From Massilia litorea (GTDB lineage: Bacteria; Pseudomonadota; Gammaproteobacteria; Burkholderiales; Burkholderiaceae_D), in contig NZ_CP062941.1 of NCBI RefSeq assembly GCF_015101885.1, positions 2,232,001-2,296,000 on the forward strand: DNA of 64,000 nt, written 5' to 3'. The notes beneath the pieces are model-generated. The model was not told the origin of the DNA. It was given only the letters and a program-made list of their open reading frames with translations, and searched no databases. Shown piece by piece: positions 24,365-32,679 of this stretch. Made by a program: the position numbers and the translations under genes. Each line of letters starts with the position of its first letter. The stretch's first letter is position 1.

Positions 24365-26155
24365 TCACACCGCCAGCTGCTGCAGCAAATACAATCTCTG
24401 GTACAAGCCGCCTTCGATGCGCATCAGCTCCTCGTGTGCGCCCGATTCCGTAATCCGCCCGTGGTTCAGCACCACGATCCGGTCCGCATCCCGGATGGTC
24501 GACAGCCGGTGCGCAATCGCGATGATCGTCACGTGCCCGCGCAATTCGTCCAGCGCTTCCTGCACGATCTGTTCGGTCGCGCTGTCGATGCGCGAGGTCG
24601 CCTCGTCCAGCAGCAGGATGCGCGGCTCGCCGGCCAGGGCGCGGGCGATCGCGATCAGCTGCTTCTGGCCGGAGGACAAACGCGAACCGCCTTCCCCGAG
24701 CGAGGTCTCGTAACCCTGTTCCAGCGCTTCGATGAAGTCGTGCGCATGGGCGGCACGTGCGGCCGCCTCGATGCGGTCCAGCGACAAGCCGCGCCCCATG
24801 TCGATGTTCTCGCGCGCCGATGCCGCCAGGATGAACGGGTCCTGCGGTACCAGGCCGACCTCGTTGCGGAAGCGTTCGTTGTCGATGCCGGCGATCGGTT
24901 CGCCGCAGATCTCGATGCGGCCATGCTCGGCCGGGTAGTAGCGCAGCAGCAGGGATAATAAAGTCGACTTGCCGCTGCCGGTGTGGCCGACGATGCCGAA
25001 GAAGGCCCCTTGCGGGATGTCGAGCGTGATGTCGTGCAGGACGTTCTGGCCCGGCACATAGGCGAAACTCAGGTCGCGCACGCGCACGGCCGGTGCGTCG
25101 GGACGCGCTTCCAGACGCGATCCGGCGGCGCGGCCAGCCAGGTGTTCGGCGGCGCCGGCTTCGTCGAGCAGGCCGGCGACGCGCGCGGTGGCGACGACCG
25201 CCTGCTGCAGGCCGCTGAACTGCATCGTGATCTGGATGAGCGGCTCGACCACGCGTGCGATATAGCTGATGAAGGCGTACAGCACGCCGACTTCGACCGC
25301 GCCGATTTGCCGCTGGCCGAAGCTGAAGATGACCACCGCCAGCAGGATCACGTTGAGCAGGTCCAGCGCCGGGCGCAACAGGAACGCGTTGGCCTTCAGT
25401 TCGGCCAGGCGCGCATGGTAATGCCGGTCGTTGGTGGCGGCGAAGCGCTCGCCGAAGCGGCCCGCCGCATTGCTGGCCTGGAGCACCGTCATGCCGCCGA
25501 TCGACTCGGCCATCTGGCCGTTGATGTCGCTGCGCAAAGCGCGTGCGCGCGTCACCGCCGGCGCCGACAGGCGCTGGTAGAGCCAGACGATCACCAGCAC
25601 CGCCGGCAGCAGGGCCAGCACGATCAGCATCAGGCGCCAGTCGAGCCAGGCCATGGCGATCATGGTGCCGACCAGGACGATGCTCGAGTCGAGCAGCACG
25701 AACAGCACCTGGATGTACAGGGTTTTCACGGCCTCGGTGTCGTTCGTCACGCGGCTGACCAGCTGACCCGTGATGGCGCGGTCGAAAAAGGCCATCGGCA
25801 GGCGCATCACGTGGCCATACACCCATTCGCGCAGGCGCCGCACCGAGCGCATCGCCATGCCCGACAGGCGGATCAGCTGCAGGTAGCGCAGCCAGGAGGC
25901 GGCCCAGCCTGTGACGAGCACGCCGCCCAGCAGCAAGCCCATGCGGGTCCAGTCGGCGTGGCGCGGGACCAGGTGCTCGTCGATCAGGGCTTTGCCGAGG
26001 ATCGGGCCGATCACTTCCAGGAAGGCCGACAGCATCAGCCACAGGGTCGCCAGCATCAGCTGGCGGCGGTCCGGCCAGGCGGCGCGGCGCAGCAGCGAGG
26101 CCGCCTGGGTGAGCTGGGCGCGGCCCGCTTTCACGATGGTCTCAGGCTGCGTCAA
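24365..26155 (-). CDS. ABC exporter half-transporter, MdlB-like
   Basis: About 596 residues, with TTG start at 26155 behind a strong GGAGG and overlapping the preceding gene by 14 bp; ATG at 26203 lacks a Shine-Dalgarno. Six membrane helices occupy about residues 30-310. The ATPase domain has Walker A GHTGSGKSTLL (about 390), signature LSSGQ (about 490) and Walker B ILLLDEATS with the catalytic Glu. The signature departs from LSGGQ. Its partner has the reverse defect, as in heterodimeric exporters with one degenerate ATP site. The family exports lipids, peptides or drugs; substrate unknown. Confidence 0.88.
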   Translation of the reverse strand: MTQPETIVKAGRAQLTQAASLLRRAAWPDRRQLMLATLWLMLSAFLEVIGPILGKALIDEHLVPRHADWTRMGLLLGGVLVTGWAASWLRYLQLIRLSGMAMRSVRRLREWVYGHVMRLPMAFFDRAITGQLVSRVTNDTEAVKTLYIQVLFVLLDSSIVLVGTMIAMAWLDWRLMLIVLALLPAVLVIVWLYQRLSAPAVTRARALRSDINGQMAESIGGMTVLQASNAAGRFGERFAATNDRHYHARLAELKANAFLLRPALDLLNVILLAVVIFSFGQRQIGAVEVGVLYAFISYIARVVEPLIQITMQFSGLQQAVVATARVAGLLDEAGAAEHLAGRAAGSRLEARPDAPAVRVRDLSFAYVPGQNVLHDITLDIPQGAFFGIVGHTGSGKSTLLSLLLRYYPAEHGRIEICGEPIAGIDNERFRNEVGLVPQDPFILAASARENIDMGRGLSLDRIEAAARAAHAHDFIEALEQGYETSLGEGGSRLSSGQKQLIAIARALAGEPRILLLDEATSRIDSATEQIVQEALDELRGHVTIIAIAHRLSTIRDADRIVVLNHGRITESGAHEELMRIEGGLYQRLYLLQQLAV

Positions 26156-27893
26156 GGCTGGCCTCCAGTTGTTGGTAGCGCCACTGGCTGGCATACCAGC
26201 CATTCAGTAGCAGCAGGGTGTCGTGGTCGCCCGATTCGACAATGCGGCCATCTTTCAGCACGACGATCAGGTCGGCGTTCACCACGGCCGACAGGCGGTG
26301 GCTGGCGATGATCGCCGTCAGCTCCGGCCGTGCAGCGCGCAGTTCGGCCAGGTGTTCGAGGATGCGGGTTTCGGTGCCGGTGTCGACGGCCGACAGGGCG
26401 TCGTCGAGCAGCAGCAGCGAGCTTTGCGCCAGCAGCGAACGGGCGATCGCCACCCGCTGGCGCTGGCCGCCCGAGAGCGTGATGCCTTTTTCGCCGACCG
26501 GGGTGTCGTAGCCCTGCGGGAAGCGCAGGATGTCGTCGTGGATCGCGGCCATGTCCGCCGCCTGTTCGATCTCGGCGCGGCTGGCGCCGGGACGGGCGAG
26601 CGCGATATTCTCGGCGATGCTGGCCGAGAACAGGAAGGATTCCTGCGGCACCCAGCTGGTGGCCGCGCGCAGCGCAGCGAGTCGATAAAGCTCCAGCGGA
26701 TGGCCGCCCCAGGTGACGGAGCCCGCCTGCGGCGTCGCCTGGCGCAGCAGCACGCGCAGCAGGGTCGACTTGCCGGCGCCGGTCGGGCCGACCAGGCCGA
26801 GCGTCATCCCGGGCCGCAGCGCCACCGAGACGCCGTCGAGCGCAGGCCGCTCCGCGCCGCCGTAGGCGAAGCGCAGGTCGCGCAGCACCAGCGGGCCGTC
26901 TTCGATGCGATCGAGTTTTCCCTCGTCGACCACGCTCAAGGGCGCGTCCAGCATCGGCTGCAGGCGCGCCAGGCCGGCGCGTCCGCGCTCGATCAGCGAC
27001 AGCACCCAGCCGGCCGCGAACATCGGCCAGATCAGCTGCCCGAGGTACATGCTGAAACTGGTCAGTGCGCCGATGGTCAGCTGGTTGTTCCAGACCAGGT
27101 AGCCGCCCAGGCCCAGGGTCAGGGTGCTGGCCGCGGTCAGGGTCAGGCCGACCGCCGGCTCGTAGGCCGCTTCCCATTTCTGGGCGGTGAGGCTGGCGTC
27201 GGCCGCCTGGCCGGCCAGTTCCGAGAACTGCTTGCTGCTTCTCGCTTCCAGGCCCAGGGCGCGCACCGTGCGCACGCCGGACAGGGATTCCTGCACATGG
27301 TCGTTCAGGCTTGAGAAACGTTTTAATGAATCCGTTTCCGCCGTGTGGATGTGGCGCGAGATGTACCAGAAGGCCAGGCCCATGAGCGGGAAGGGCAGCA
27401 GCGCGATCAGGGCCAGGCGGTAGTCGACCCCGAGCAGCATCACGCCCAGCACCATGATCAGGGTCAGCGTGCCGTCGAAGCCGGCCAGCATCGCCTCGCC
27501 GGCGGCCATCTCGATGGCGTCGATGTCGTTGGTGGCCAGCGCCATCAGGTCGCCGGTGCGCTGCTTCTGATAGAAGGCCGGGCCTTGCGCGGACAGGCGC
27601 GCATATAAACGCGTGCGCAGTTCGACGCCGAGCCGGTAGGCGGCCGAATACAGGCGGATGCGCCAGCTCACGCGCAGCACGTAGATCGTCAGACCCAGCG
27701 CCAGCAATTGCAGGATCTGCACGGTGAGCTCATGGTCGGATAAGCGGTGCGCGGCCAGGCCGTCGATCATGGCGCCGACCTTGCGCGGGATCCAGACGGT
27801 GCAGATGGCGACGCCGGCCAGCATCACCGCCGACGAAGCGTAGGCTTTCCAGTGGCGCAGCACGAAATTGCCGACCAGGCTTGCGAGACTCAT
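26142..27893 (-). CDS. ABC exporter half-transporter, MdlA-like
   Basis: 583 residues. Six membrane helices lie in about 1-300 (SAVMLAGVAICTVWI, LQLLALGLTIYVLRV and others). The coupling segment is FYQKQRTGDLMALATNDIDAIE. The ATPase domain has Walker A VGPTGAGKSTLL (about 370), canonical signature LSGGQRQRVAIARSLL, and Walker B LLLLDDALSAVD, in which the catalytic Glu is Asp. AAGGAAA precedes the ATG. It is the first gene of a two-gene unit with the MdlB-like partner. The Asp substitution marks the non-hydrolysing site of a heterodimer. E. coli MdlA/MdlB are similar in length and order; substrate unknown. Confidence 0.88.
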   Translation of the reverse strand: MSLASLVGNFVLRHWKAYASSAVMLAGVAICTVWIPRKVGAMIDGLAAHRLSDHELTVQILQLLALGLTIYVLRVSWRIRLYSAAYRLGVELRTRLYARLSAQGPAFYQKQRTGDLMALATNDIDAIEMAAGEAMLAGFDGTLTLIMVLGVMLLGVDYRLALIALLPFPLMGLAFWYISRHIHTAETDSLKRFSSLNDHVQESLSGVRTVRALGLEARSSKQFSELAGQAADASLTAQKWEAAYEPAVGLTLTAASTLTLGLGGYLVWNNQLTIGALTSFSMYLGQLIWPMFAAGWVLSLIERGRAGLARLQPMLDAPLSVVDEGKLDRIEDGPLVLRDLRFAYGGAERPALDGVSVALRPGMTLGLVGPTGAGKSTLLRVLLRQATPQAGSVTWGGHPLELYRLAALRAATSWVPQESFLFSASIAENIALARPGASRAEIEQAADMAAIHDDILRFPQGYDTPVGEKGITLSGGQRQRVAIARSLLAQSSLLLLDDALSAVDTGTETRILEHLAELRAARPELTAIIASHRLSAVVNADLIVVLKDGRIVESGDHDTLLLLNGWYASQWRYQQLEASLDAA

Positions 27894-27956
27894 GAGTTTC
27901 CTTGCGTTGCTGCCCGCGCAAAGAAGGCCGCGCCCGAAAGCACAGGGCGCGGCGCG

Positions 27957-27981
27957 AAAAAAAAGCGGGCCGAAGCCCGCT
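27957..27981 (-). terminator. Intrinsic terminator of the phasin gene
   Basis: The stem AGCGGGC / GCCCGCT with CGAA loop lies at 27964-27981 and is followed on the minus strand by eight T residues. It is about 50 bp downstream of the phasin stop and before the ABC exporter genes, so the two units are transcribed separately. Confidence 0.85.
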
Positions 27982-28028
27982 AGTTTACTGTCTTTGATCG
28001 TCAGGCGCAGCGCGCCTCAGGAAGCCGG

Positions 28029-28736
28029 TCAGTTGTGCTTGCGGCGGCCCTTGGTGCCACGCAGTTCCGTGACCTTGGTCGTCGCCGGCGCCGCCACCGG
28101 CGGCGTCGCGTCGACCGGTTCGACCTTCGGCAGCTCGATCTCGACCGAGACCTCGACCGGGACGCTGGCGGCCACCGGGTGCGGCGGCGCGACCGGCAGG
28201 TCGAGCACTTCGCTGGCGGCCTTGGCGATCGCCGTCGGCTCGGCGTCCGGTTCGACGTCGGAGGTGACGATCGCGATGGCGGCAGCCTTCTCCGCTTCGG
28301 GTTCCGGAGCAGGCGCCGCTTGCTGGGCGGGAGCGGCCGGGGTCACGCTGGACACGGCGGCGTCGACGGTTTGCTGCGCCGCAGCGGCAGTCGCCGTGCT
28401 GATGGCATTCAGGGCGTCGACGCTGTAGCTGCGCAGCGGGGCGAAGCCGGTGCCGGCGGCGATGGAAAACAGCTCGCTGCCGAAGTTGAACATGGTGCGC
28501 AGGTTCTGCTGCGATTGGGCGCCCAGCGCGAGCAGGTCGCGCGGGTCGCGCACGGCCAGCAGCTGGCGCAGGGCATCGGACGATTGTGCGATGGCGGCGC
28601 GCGAAGCCTCGAACTGGAGCGCGACGACGCGGCTGGTGCGGTCGAGCGCTTGCTCGCTGAAGCTTTGCAACAGGTTGAAACCATTGTCGAGCTGGGTAAT
28701 GCGGGCTGCGGAGAACTGTTCTTGAAGTGAAGTCAT
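28029..28736 (-). CDS. Phasin family protein (PHA granule-associated)
   Basis: 235 residues. The first 125 form the phasin helical domain: MTSLQEQFSAARITQLDNGF, SFSEQALDRTSRVVALQFE and RDPRDLLALGAQSQQNLRTMF, typical of Phasin_2. A long Ala/Pro/Glu/Val-rich linker and a basic tail (GTKGRRKHN) follow, reminiscent of PHA granule proteins that also contact DNA. Phasins coat polyhydroxyalkanoate granules and control their number and size. AAGGGA precedes the ATG. It is a single-gene unit with its own terminator and a TGCA-rich palindrome upstream. No PHA synthase gene lies in the window. Confidence 0.88.
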   Translation of the reverse strand: MTSLQEQFSAARITQLDNGFNLLQSFSEQALDRTSRVVALQFEASRAAIAQSSDALRQLLAVRDPRDLLALGAQSQQNLRTMFNFGSELFSIAAGTGFAPLRSYSVDALNAISTATAAAAQQTVDAAVSSVTPAAPAQQAAPAPEPEAEKAAAIAIVTSDVEPDAEPTAIAKAASEVLDLPVAPPHPVAASVPVEVSVEIELPKVEPVDATPPVAAPATTKVTELRGTKGRRKHN

Positions 28737-28871
28737 CGTGATTCCCTTATCGGTCGGCTTATCGTTTGGCAGTTGATTCGACGGCTAATGATTCGTTATG
28801 GCGCACTGCAACATAAACAGTGTAGCCTCGTTGCGCAACGCCGCAAAGCGAAATTTGCCAATGTGGCATCG

Positions 28872-28885
28872 GTGCAATATTGCAC
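28872..28885. promoter_or_regulatory. TGCA-rich palindrome upstream of the phasin gene
   Basis: The perfect 14-bp palindrome GTGCAATATTGCAC lies within a larger TGCA-rich stretch (GGTGC...GCACC, 28871-28894), about 135 bp upstream of the phasin start and 86 bp upstream of the codA-like start. PhaR-type regulators of phasin genes bind TGC-rich sequences, so this is a candidate PhaR operator. Confidence 0.4.
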
Positions 28886-28970
28886 TGCAGCACCCCGGCA
28901 CGTCCTCATCGGTAAATCGTCGAAAACGATGGGAAATCGCTACAATCAATGTATCTGAACAGGAGCGTCC

Positions 28971-30245
28971 ATGGACCTTGTCATCCGCAATGCCACCCTG
29001 GCCGACGGCCGCCGCGGTATCGATATCGGCGTGGTCGGCTCACGCATCGCCGCCGTCGAGCCCGCCCTGCCGGCACGGGGCGTACGCGAAATCGACGCCG
29101 GTGGCGACCTCGTCTCGCCGCCCTTCGTCGATGCCCATTTCCACATGGACGCGACGCTCAGCTACGGCCTGCCGCGCGTCAACGAATCCGGAACCTTGCT
29201 CGAAGGCATTGCGCTTTGGGGCGAGCTGAAACCACAACTCGCGCAGGAAGCGCTGATCGAACGGGCGTTGCATTATTGCGACTGGGCCGTGGCGCGCGGC
29301 CTGCTGGCGATCCGCACCCACGTCGATATCTGCGATGACCGCCTGCTCGCCGTGGAGGCCTTGCTCGAGGTCAAGCGCCGGGTGGCGCCGTATATCGACC
29401 TGCAGCTGGTTGCCTTTCCGCAGGACGGGCTGCTGCGCAGTCCCTCCGCGTTCGAGAACCTGAAACGCTCGATTGCGATGGGCGTGGACGTGGTCGGCGG
29501 CATCCCGCATTTCGAGAGAACAATGGCGCAGGGGGCGGAATCGGTGCGGCTGCTGTGCGAGTTCGCGGCCGGCAAGGGGCTGCGCGTGGACATGCATTGC
29601 GACGAGACCGACGACCCGCTCTCGCGCCACGTCGAGACCCTGGCCTACGAGACCTGGCGCCTCGGGCTGCAGGGGAGGGTCGCCGGTTCCCACCTGACCT
29701 CGATGCACTCGATGGACAATTACTATGTCAGCAAACTGCTGCCGCTGATGAAGGAATCGGGCGTGGCGGCGATTGCGAATCCCCTCATCAACATCACGCT
29801 GCAGGGCCGCCACGATACCTATCCGAAGCGGCGCGGCATGACCCGCGTGCCCGAGCTGCTGGCGGCGGGCATCGACGTTGCCTTCGGCCACGACTGCGTG
29901 ATGGACCCGTGGTACGGACTCGGTTCGGGCGACATGCTGGAAGTGGCGCACATGGGCCTGCACGTGGCCCAGATGACGGGGCAGGCGGCGATGCGCGAAT
30001 GTTTTCTTGCCGTCACCGAGACGCCGGCGCGCATCCTCGGACTCGAGGGCTACGGTATCGAACCGGGCTGCCATGCCGACTTCGTGCTGCTGGGCGCATC
30101 GAGCCCGGTGGAGGCGATCCGCCTGCGCGCCGCGCGGCGCGCCGTCGTGCGCCGCGGAGCGGTCGTGGCCGAAGCGCCGCCTGCGGCCTCGACCCTGCAC
30201 CTGGACGGGCGCCCGGCCGCGGTCGATTTCCGAATCAAGCGCTGA
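28971..30245 (+). CDS. codA: Cytosine deaminase-like amidohydrolase
   Basis: 424 residues, close to E. coli CodA length. The amidohydrolase TIM barrel has the metal motif HFHMD (about 56-60), a later metal His within DMHCDETDD, then GSHLTSMHSM and the fourth metal ligand in AFGHDCVMDPWYGLGSGDM. The last block is particularly CodA-like. CodA hydrolyses cytosine to uracil and ammonia in the cytosol. It is preceded by AGGAG. No CodB permease is adjacent, and amidohydrolases of this subgroup can act on other cyclic amides, so the exact substrate is uncertain. It is followed by a GNAT acetyltransferase gene. Confidence 0.8.
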   Translation: MDLVIRNATLADGRRGIDIGVVGSRIAAVEPALPARGVREIDAGGDLVSPPFVDAHFHMDATLSYGLPRVNESGTLLEGIALWGELKPQLAQEALIERALHYCDWAVARGLLAIRTHVDICDDRLLAVEALLEVKRRVAPYIDLQLVAFPQDGLLRSPSAFENLKRSIAMGVDVVGGIPHFERTMAQGAESVRLLCEFAAGKGLRVDMHCDETDDPLSRHVETLAYETWRLGLQGRVAGSHLTSMHSMDNYYVSKLLPLMKESGVAAIANPLINITLQGRHDTYPKRRGMTRVPELLAAGIDVAFGHDCVMDPWYGLGSGDMLEVAHMGLHVAQMTGQAAMRECFLAVTETPARILGLEGYGIEPGCHADFVLLGASSPVEAIRLRAARRAVVRRGAVVAEAPPAASTLHLDGRPAAVDFRIKR

Positions 30246-30306
30246 CCTCGCTTGCCCGGTGCTAGAATCGCCAGCTTGTTTATTGATTCATGAGTTTCTA
30301 CCAGCC

Positions 30307-30831
30307 GTGAAAGACATCCAGATCCGCCCCGCCACCAGCGCCGATTTCGAGGCCATGTGGACCATTTTCTGCGCCCACGTGAGTGCCGGCGAGACCTATC
30401 CGTTCGGTCCGGAGGTCACCCGTGAAGCGGCGCAGATGTACTGGTTCGGGCAGGGCGTGACCAGCCGCGTGGCCACGCTCGGCGAGCGCGTGCTGGGCAT
30501 GTACCGCGTGGTGCCGAACCAGCTCGGACGCGGGCGCCACGTCGCCAACGCCTCCTACATGGTCAGCCCGGCGGCGCAGGGCGTGGGCGTGGGCCGCCTG
30601 CTGGGCGAACACAGCCTTGGCGAGGCGCGCAGCCAGGGCTACCTGGCGATGCAGTTCAATTATGTCGTCAGCACGAACGTCGCCGCCGTCATGCTCTGGA
30701 AGAAGCTCGGGTTTTCGATCGTCGGCACCCTGCCGAAAGCGTTCCGGCACAAGCGGCTGGGCTATGTCGATGCCTACGTGATGTACCAGTTGCTGCAGGA
30801 TCCGGACCACTGGCCGACCGCTGACGAGTAA
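30307..30831 (+). CDS. GNAT family N-acetyltransferase
   Basis: About 174 residues of GNAT fold. The N-terminal strand-helix is IQIRPATSADFEAMWTIF. The acetyl-CoA loop motif is in AAQGVGVGRLLGEHSL (QxxGxG/A pattern), followed by the conserved Asn-rich helix NVAAVMLWKKLGFSIVGTLP. The start is uncertain: GTG at 30307 begins the conserved fold, but no Shine-Dalgarno is clear and a TTG eight codons upstream is possible. Substrate not predictable. It lies 61 bp after the codA-like gene and may be co-transcribed. Confidence 0.82.
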   Translation: MKDIQIRPATSADFEAMWTIFCAHVSAGETYPFGPEVTREAAQMYWFGQGVTSRVATLGERVLGMYRVVPNQLGRGRHVANASYMVSPAAQGVGVGRLLGEHSLGEARSQGYLAMQFNYVVSTNVAAVMLWKKLGFSIVGTLPKAFRHKRLGYVDAYVMYQLLQDPDHWPTADE

Positions 30832-30932
30832 GCGCGTCCGGTATTTCCGCCCGGATGCAGTGCAGCGTGGCGTTCTGTGCGATGGTAGGATGAGATTGTC
30901 AATTCATCATCCCTGAAAGCAGCCAGAATCCC

Positions 30933-31913
30933 ATGCCATCCGCCGCCCCCGGTCCGAACGCAGCCTTCTATGTCGTGATGAACGCCGGCTCCGGTCACTC
31001 CGAAACCGAGCTGCGCGAGTCGACCATCCGCGACGTATTGCAAGCTGCCGGACGCAGCTGCCACCTCGAAGTCGTCGACGATCCCGAAAAACTGGGCGAG
31101 ATCGCACGCCGCATGGCGCAGAAGGCGAAGGAGGACGACGGCGTCGTGGTCGCGGCCGGCGGCGACGGCACCATCAACACGGTGGCGCACGAGGCGGTGC
31201 GGCAGGGCTGCCTGTTCGGCGTACTGCCGCAGGGGACCTTCAACTATTTCGGCCGCACCCACGGCATCCCCGAAGACCTGGCCGAGGCTGTGCACGCGCT
31301 GCTCGACGCGCGCGTGACGCCGGTCCAGATCGGGATGGTCAACGACCGCATCTTCCTCGTCAACGCCAGCGTCGGCCTGTATCCGCAGCTGCTCGAAGCG
31401 CGCGAGCTCGATAAACGCCACTACGGTCGCAGCCGCGTGGTGGCGATCATCTCGGCCCTCAAAACGGCGCTCGGCCGCTACCGCCCGCTGCGCATCACCC
31501 TCGACACCGAAGGGCAGACGCGCAAGCTGCGCACACCGACCCTGTTTGTCGGGAACAACCGGCTGCAGATGGAGCAGGTCGGCATGGAACCCTTGAAAAT
31601 TGCGCTCGAAGAGGGAGAGCTGGCGGCCATTGCGCCGCGCTCGGTCGGCAAGATCGGCATGCTCGGCCTGATGCTGCGCGGGGCGCTCGGGCGGCTGGGC
31701 GAGGCCGAGAACGTGGTCGCGTTTTCCTTCAAACGCCTGATCGTCAAGCACGCGCGGCTGTCGCCGCGGCGGCGCATCAAGGTCGCCACCGATGGCGAAG
31801 TGACGCATATGAACATGCCGCTCGAGTTCCGGGTGGTGGAGGGGAGGTTGAAGCTGCTCAAGCCGGCGGCCGAAGCCGCCGCGAGCGCGCCCGTATCGGC
31901 CGAGCGGGCCTGA
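30933..31913 (+). CDS. Diacylglycerol kinase-family lipid kinase
   Basis: 326 residues. The DAGK catalytic domain has the nucleotide loop VVVAAGGDGTINTVAH (GGDGTxN). Substrate-side motifs are LFGVLPQGTFNYFGRTHGIP and LFVGNNRLQ, with a C-terminal basic segment (ARLSPRRRIKVATDGEV, the DGE pattern). It belongs to the DgkB/YegS/sphingosine kinase superfamily, acting on membrane lipids at the inner membrane; the exact lipid is unknown. It stands 101 bp after the GNAT gene and precedes nnrU by 72 bp on the same strand. Confidence 0.87.
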   Translation: MPSAAPGPNAAFYVVMNAGSGHSETELRESTIRDVLQAAGRSCHLEVVDDPEKLGEIARRMAQKAKEDDGVVVAAGGDGTINTVAHEAVRQGCLFGVLPQGTFNYFGRTHGIPEDLAEAVHALLDARVTPVQIGMVNDRIFLVNASVGLYPQLLEARELDKRHYGRSRVVAIISALKTALGRYRPLRITLDTEGQTRKLRTPTLFVGNNRLQMEQVGMEPLKIALEEGELAAIAPRSVGKIGMLGLMLRGALGRLGEAENVVAFSFKRLIVKHARLSPRRRIKVATDGEVTHMNMPLEFRVVEGRLKLLKPAAEAAASAPVSAERA

Positions 31914-31985
31914 ATTGCGGCCAGCCTTCTGCTAGAGTAGGGTGTCCGCGCCCGGAGGCGCGCTCCCAACCGATACGAGGTGCGC

Positions 31986-32678
31986 ATGTCTGGTTCGATG
32001 CTGGTGCTGGCAGCCGCCGGCGCATTCGTGGCAACCCATTTCATCCTGTCCCATCCGCTGCGCGGGCCGCTGGTGCGCGCCGTCGGCGAGAAGGGGTTTC
32101 TCGCCCTCTACTCCCTCGTTGCCTTCGTCACGCTCGGCGCCACCGTCTGGGCCTATCGCAGGGCGCCGGCGACAAGGCCGCTGTGGGAAGTCGGCGACGG
32201 CCTGTGGGCCTTCGTCACCGTTGCCATGCTGATCGCCTCCATCCTGCTGCTCGGATCGCTGATCCGCAATCCGGCCCTGCCCGGCGCCGCCAGGAGCGCT
32301 GCGACGGCCGAGGCGCGCGGGGTCTACGGCATCACGCGCCATCCCATGATGTGGGCCTTCGCGATCTGGGGCGCCTGCCACATCCTGGTCTATCCGGTCG
32401 AAAAGAACATCATCGTGGCCGGCGCCATCATCGTGCTCGCCCTGGTCGGCGCCGCGCTCCAGGACCGCAAGAAGGCCGCGCAGGACCCGCAGGGCTGGAG
32501 CGCCTGGCAGGCGCGCACCAGCTACCTGCCGTTCGCGGCGATCGCGGCGGGCAGGGCGCGCTTCGGCGGCTTCGGCGGGCATGCGCTCGGCGGCGGCATC
32601 GCCGTCTGGCTGCTGGCCACCTGGCTGCACATTCCGGCTTCCGGCTGGGCGGCAGGGATCTGGCGCTGGCTGACCTGA
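31986..32678 (+). CDS. NnrU family membrane protein
   Basis: 230 residues with about six membrane helices. NnrU hallmarks are THFILSHPLRGPL at the first helix, GEKGFLALYSLVAFVTLGA, and RGVYGITRHPMMWAFAIWGACH, which carries the conserved ITRHP-M pattern shared with isoprenylcysteine methyltransferase-like proteins. NnrU was named from denitrification clusters but is widespread; no denitrification gene is seen here. ATG at 31986 is preceded by GAGG. The stop is one base away from the stop of the convergent six-hairpin glycosidase gene. Confidence 0.85.
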   Translation: MSGSMLVLAAAGAFVATHFILSHPLRGPLVRAVGEKGFLALYSLVAFVTLGATVWAYRRAPATRPLWEVGDGLWAFVTVAMLIASILLLGSLIRNPALPGAARSAATAEARGVYGITRHPMMWAFAIWGACHILVYPVEKNIIVAGAIIVLALVGAALQDRKKAAQDPQGWSAWQARTSYLPFAAIAAGRARFGGFGGHALGGGIAVWLLATWLHIPASGWAAGIWRWLT

Positions 32679-32679
32679 A

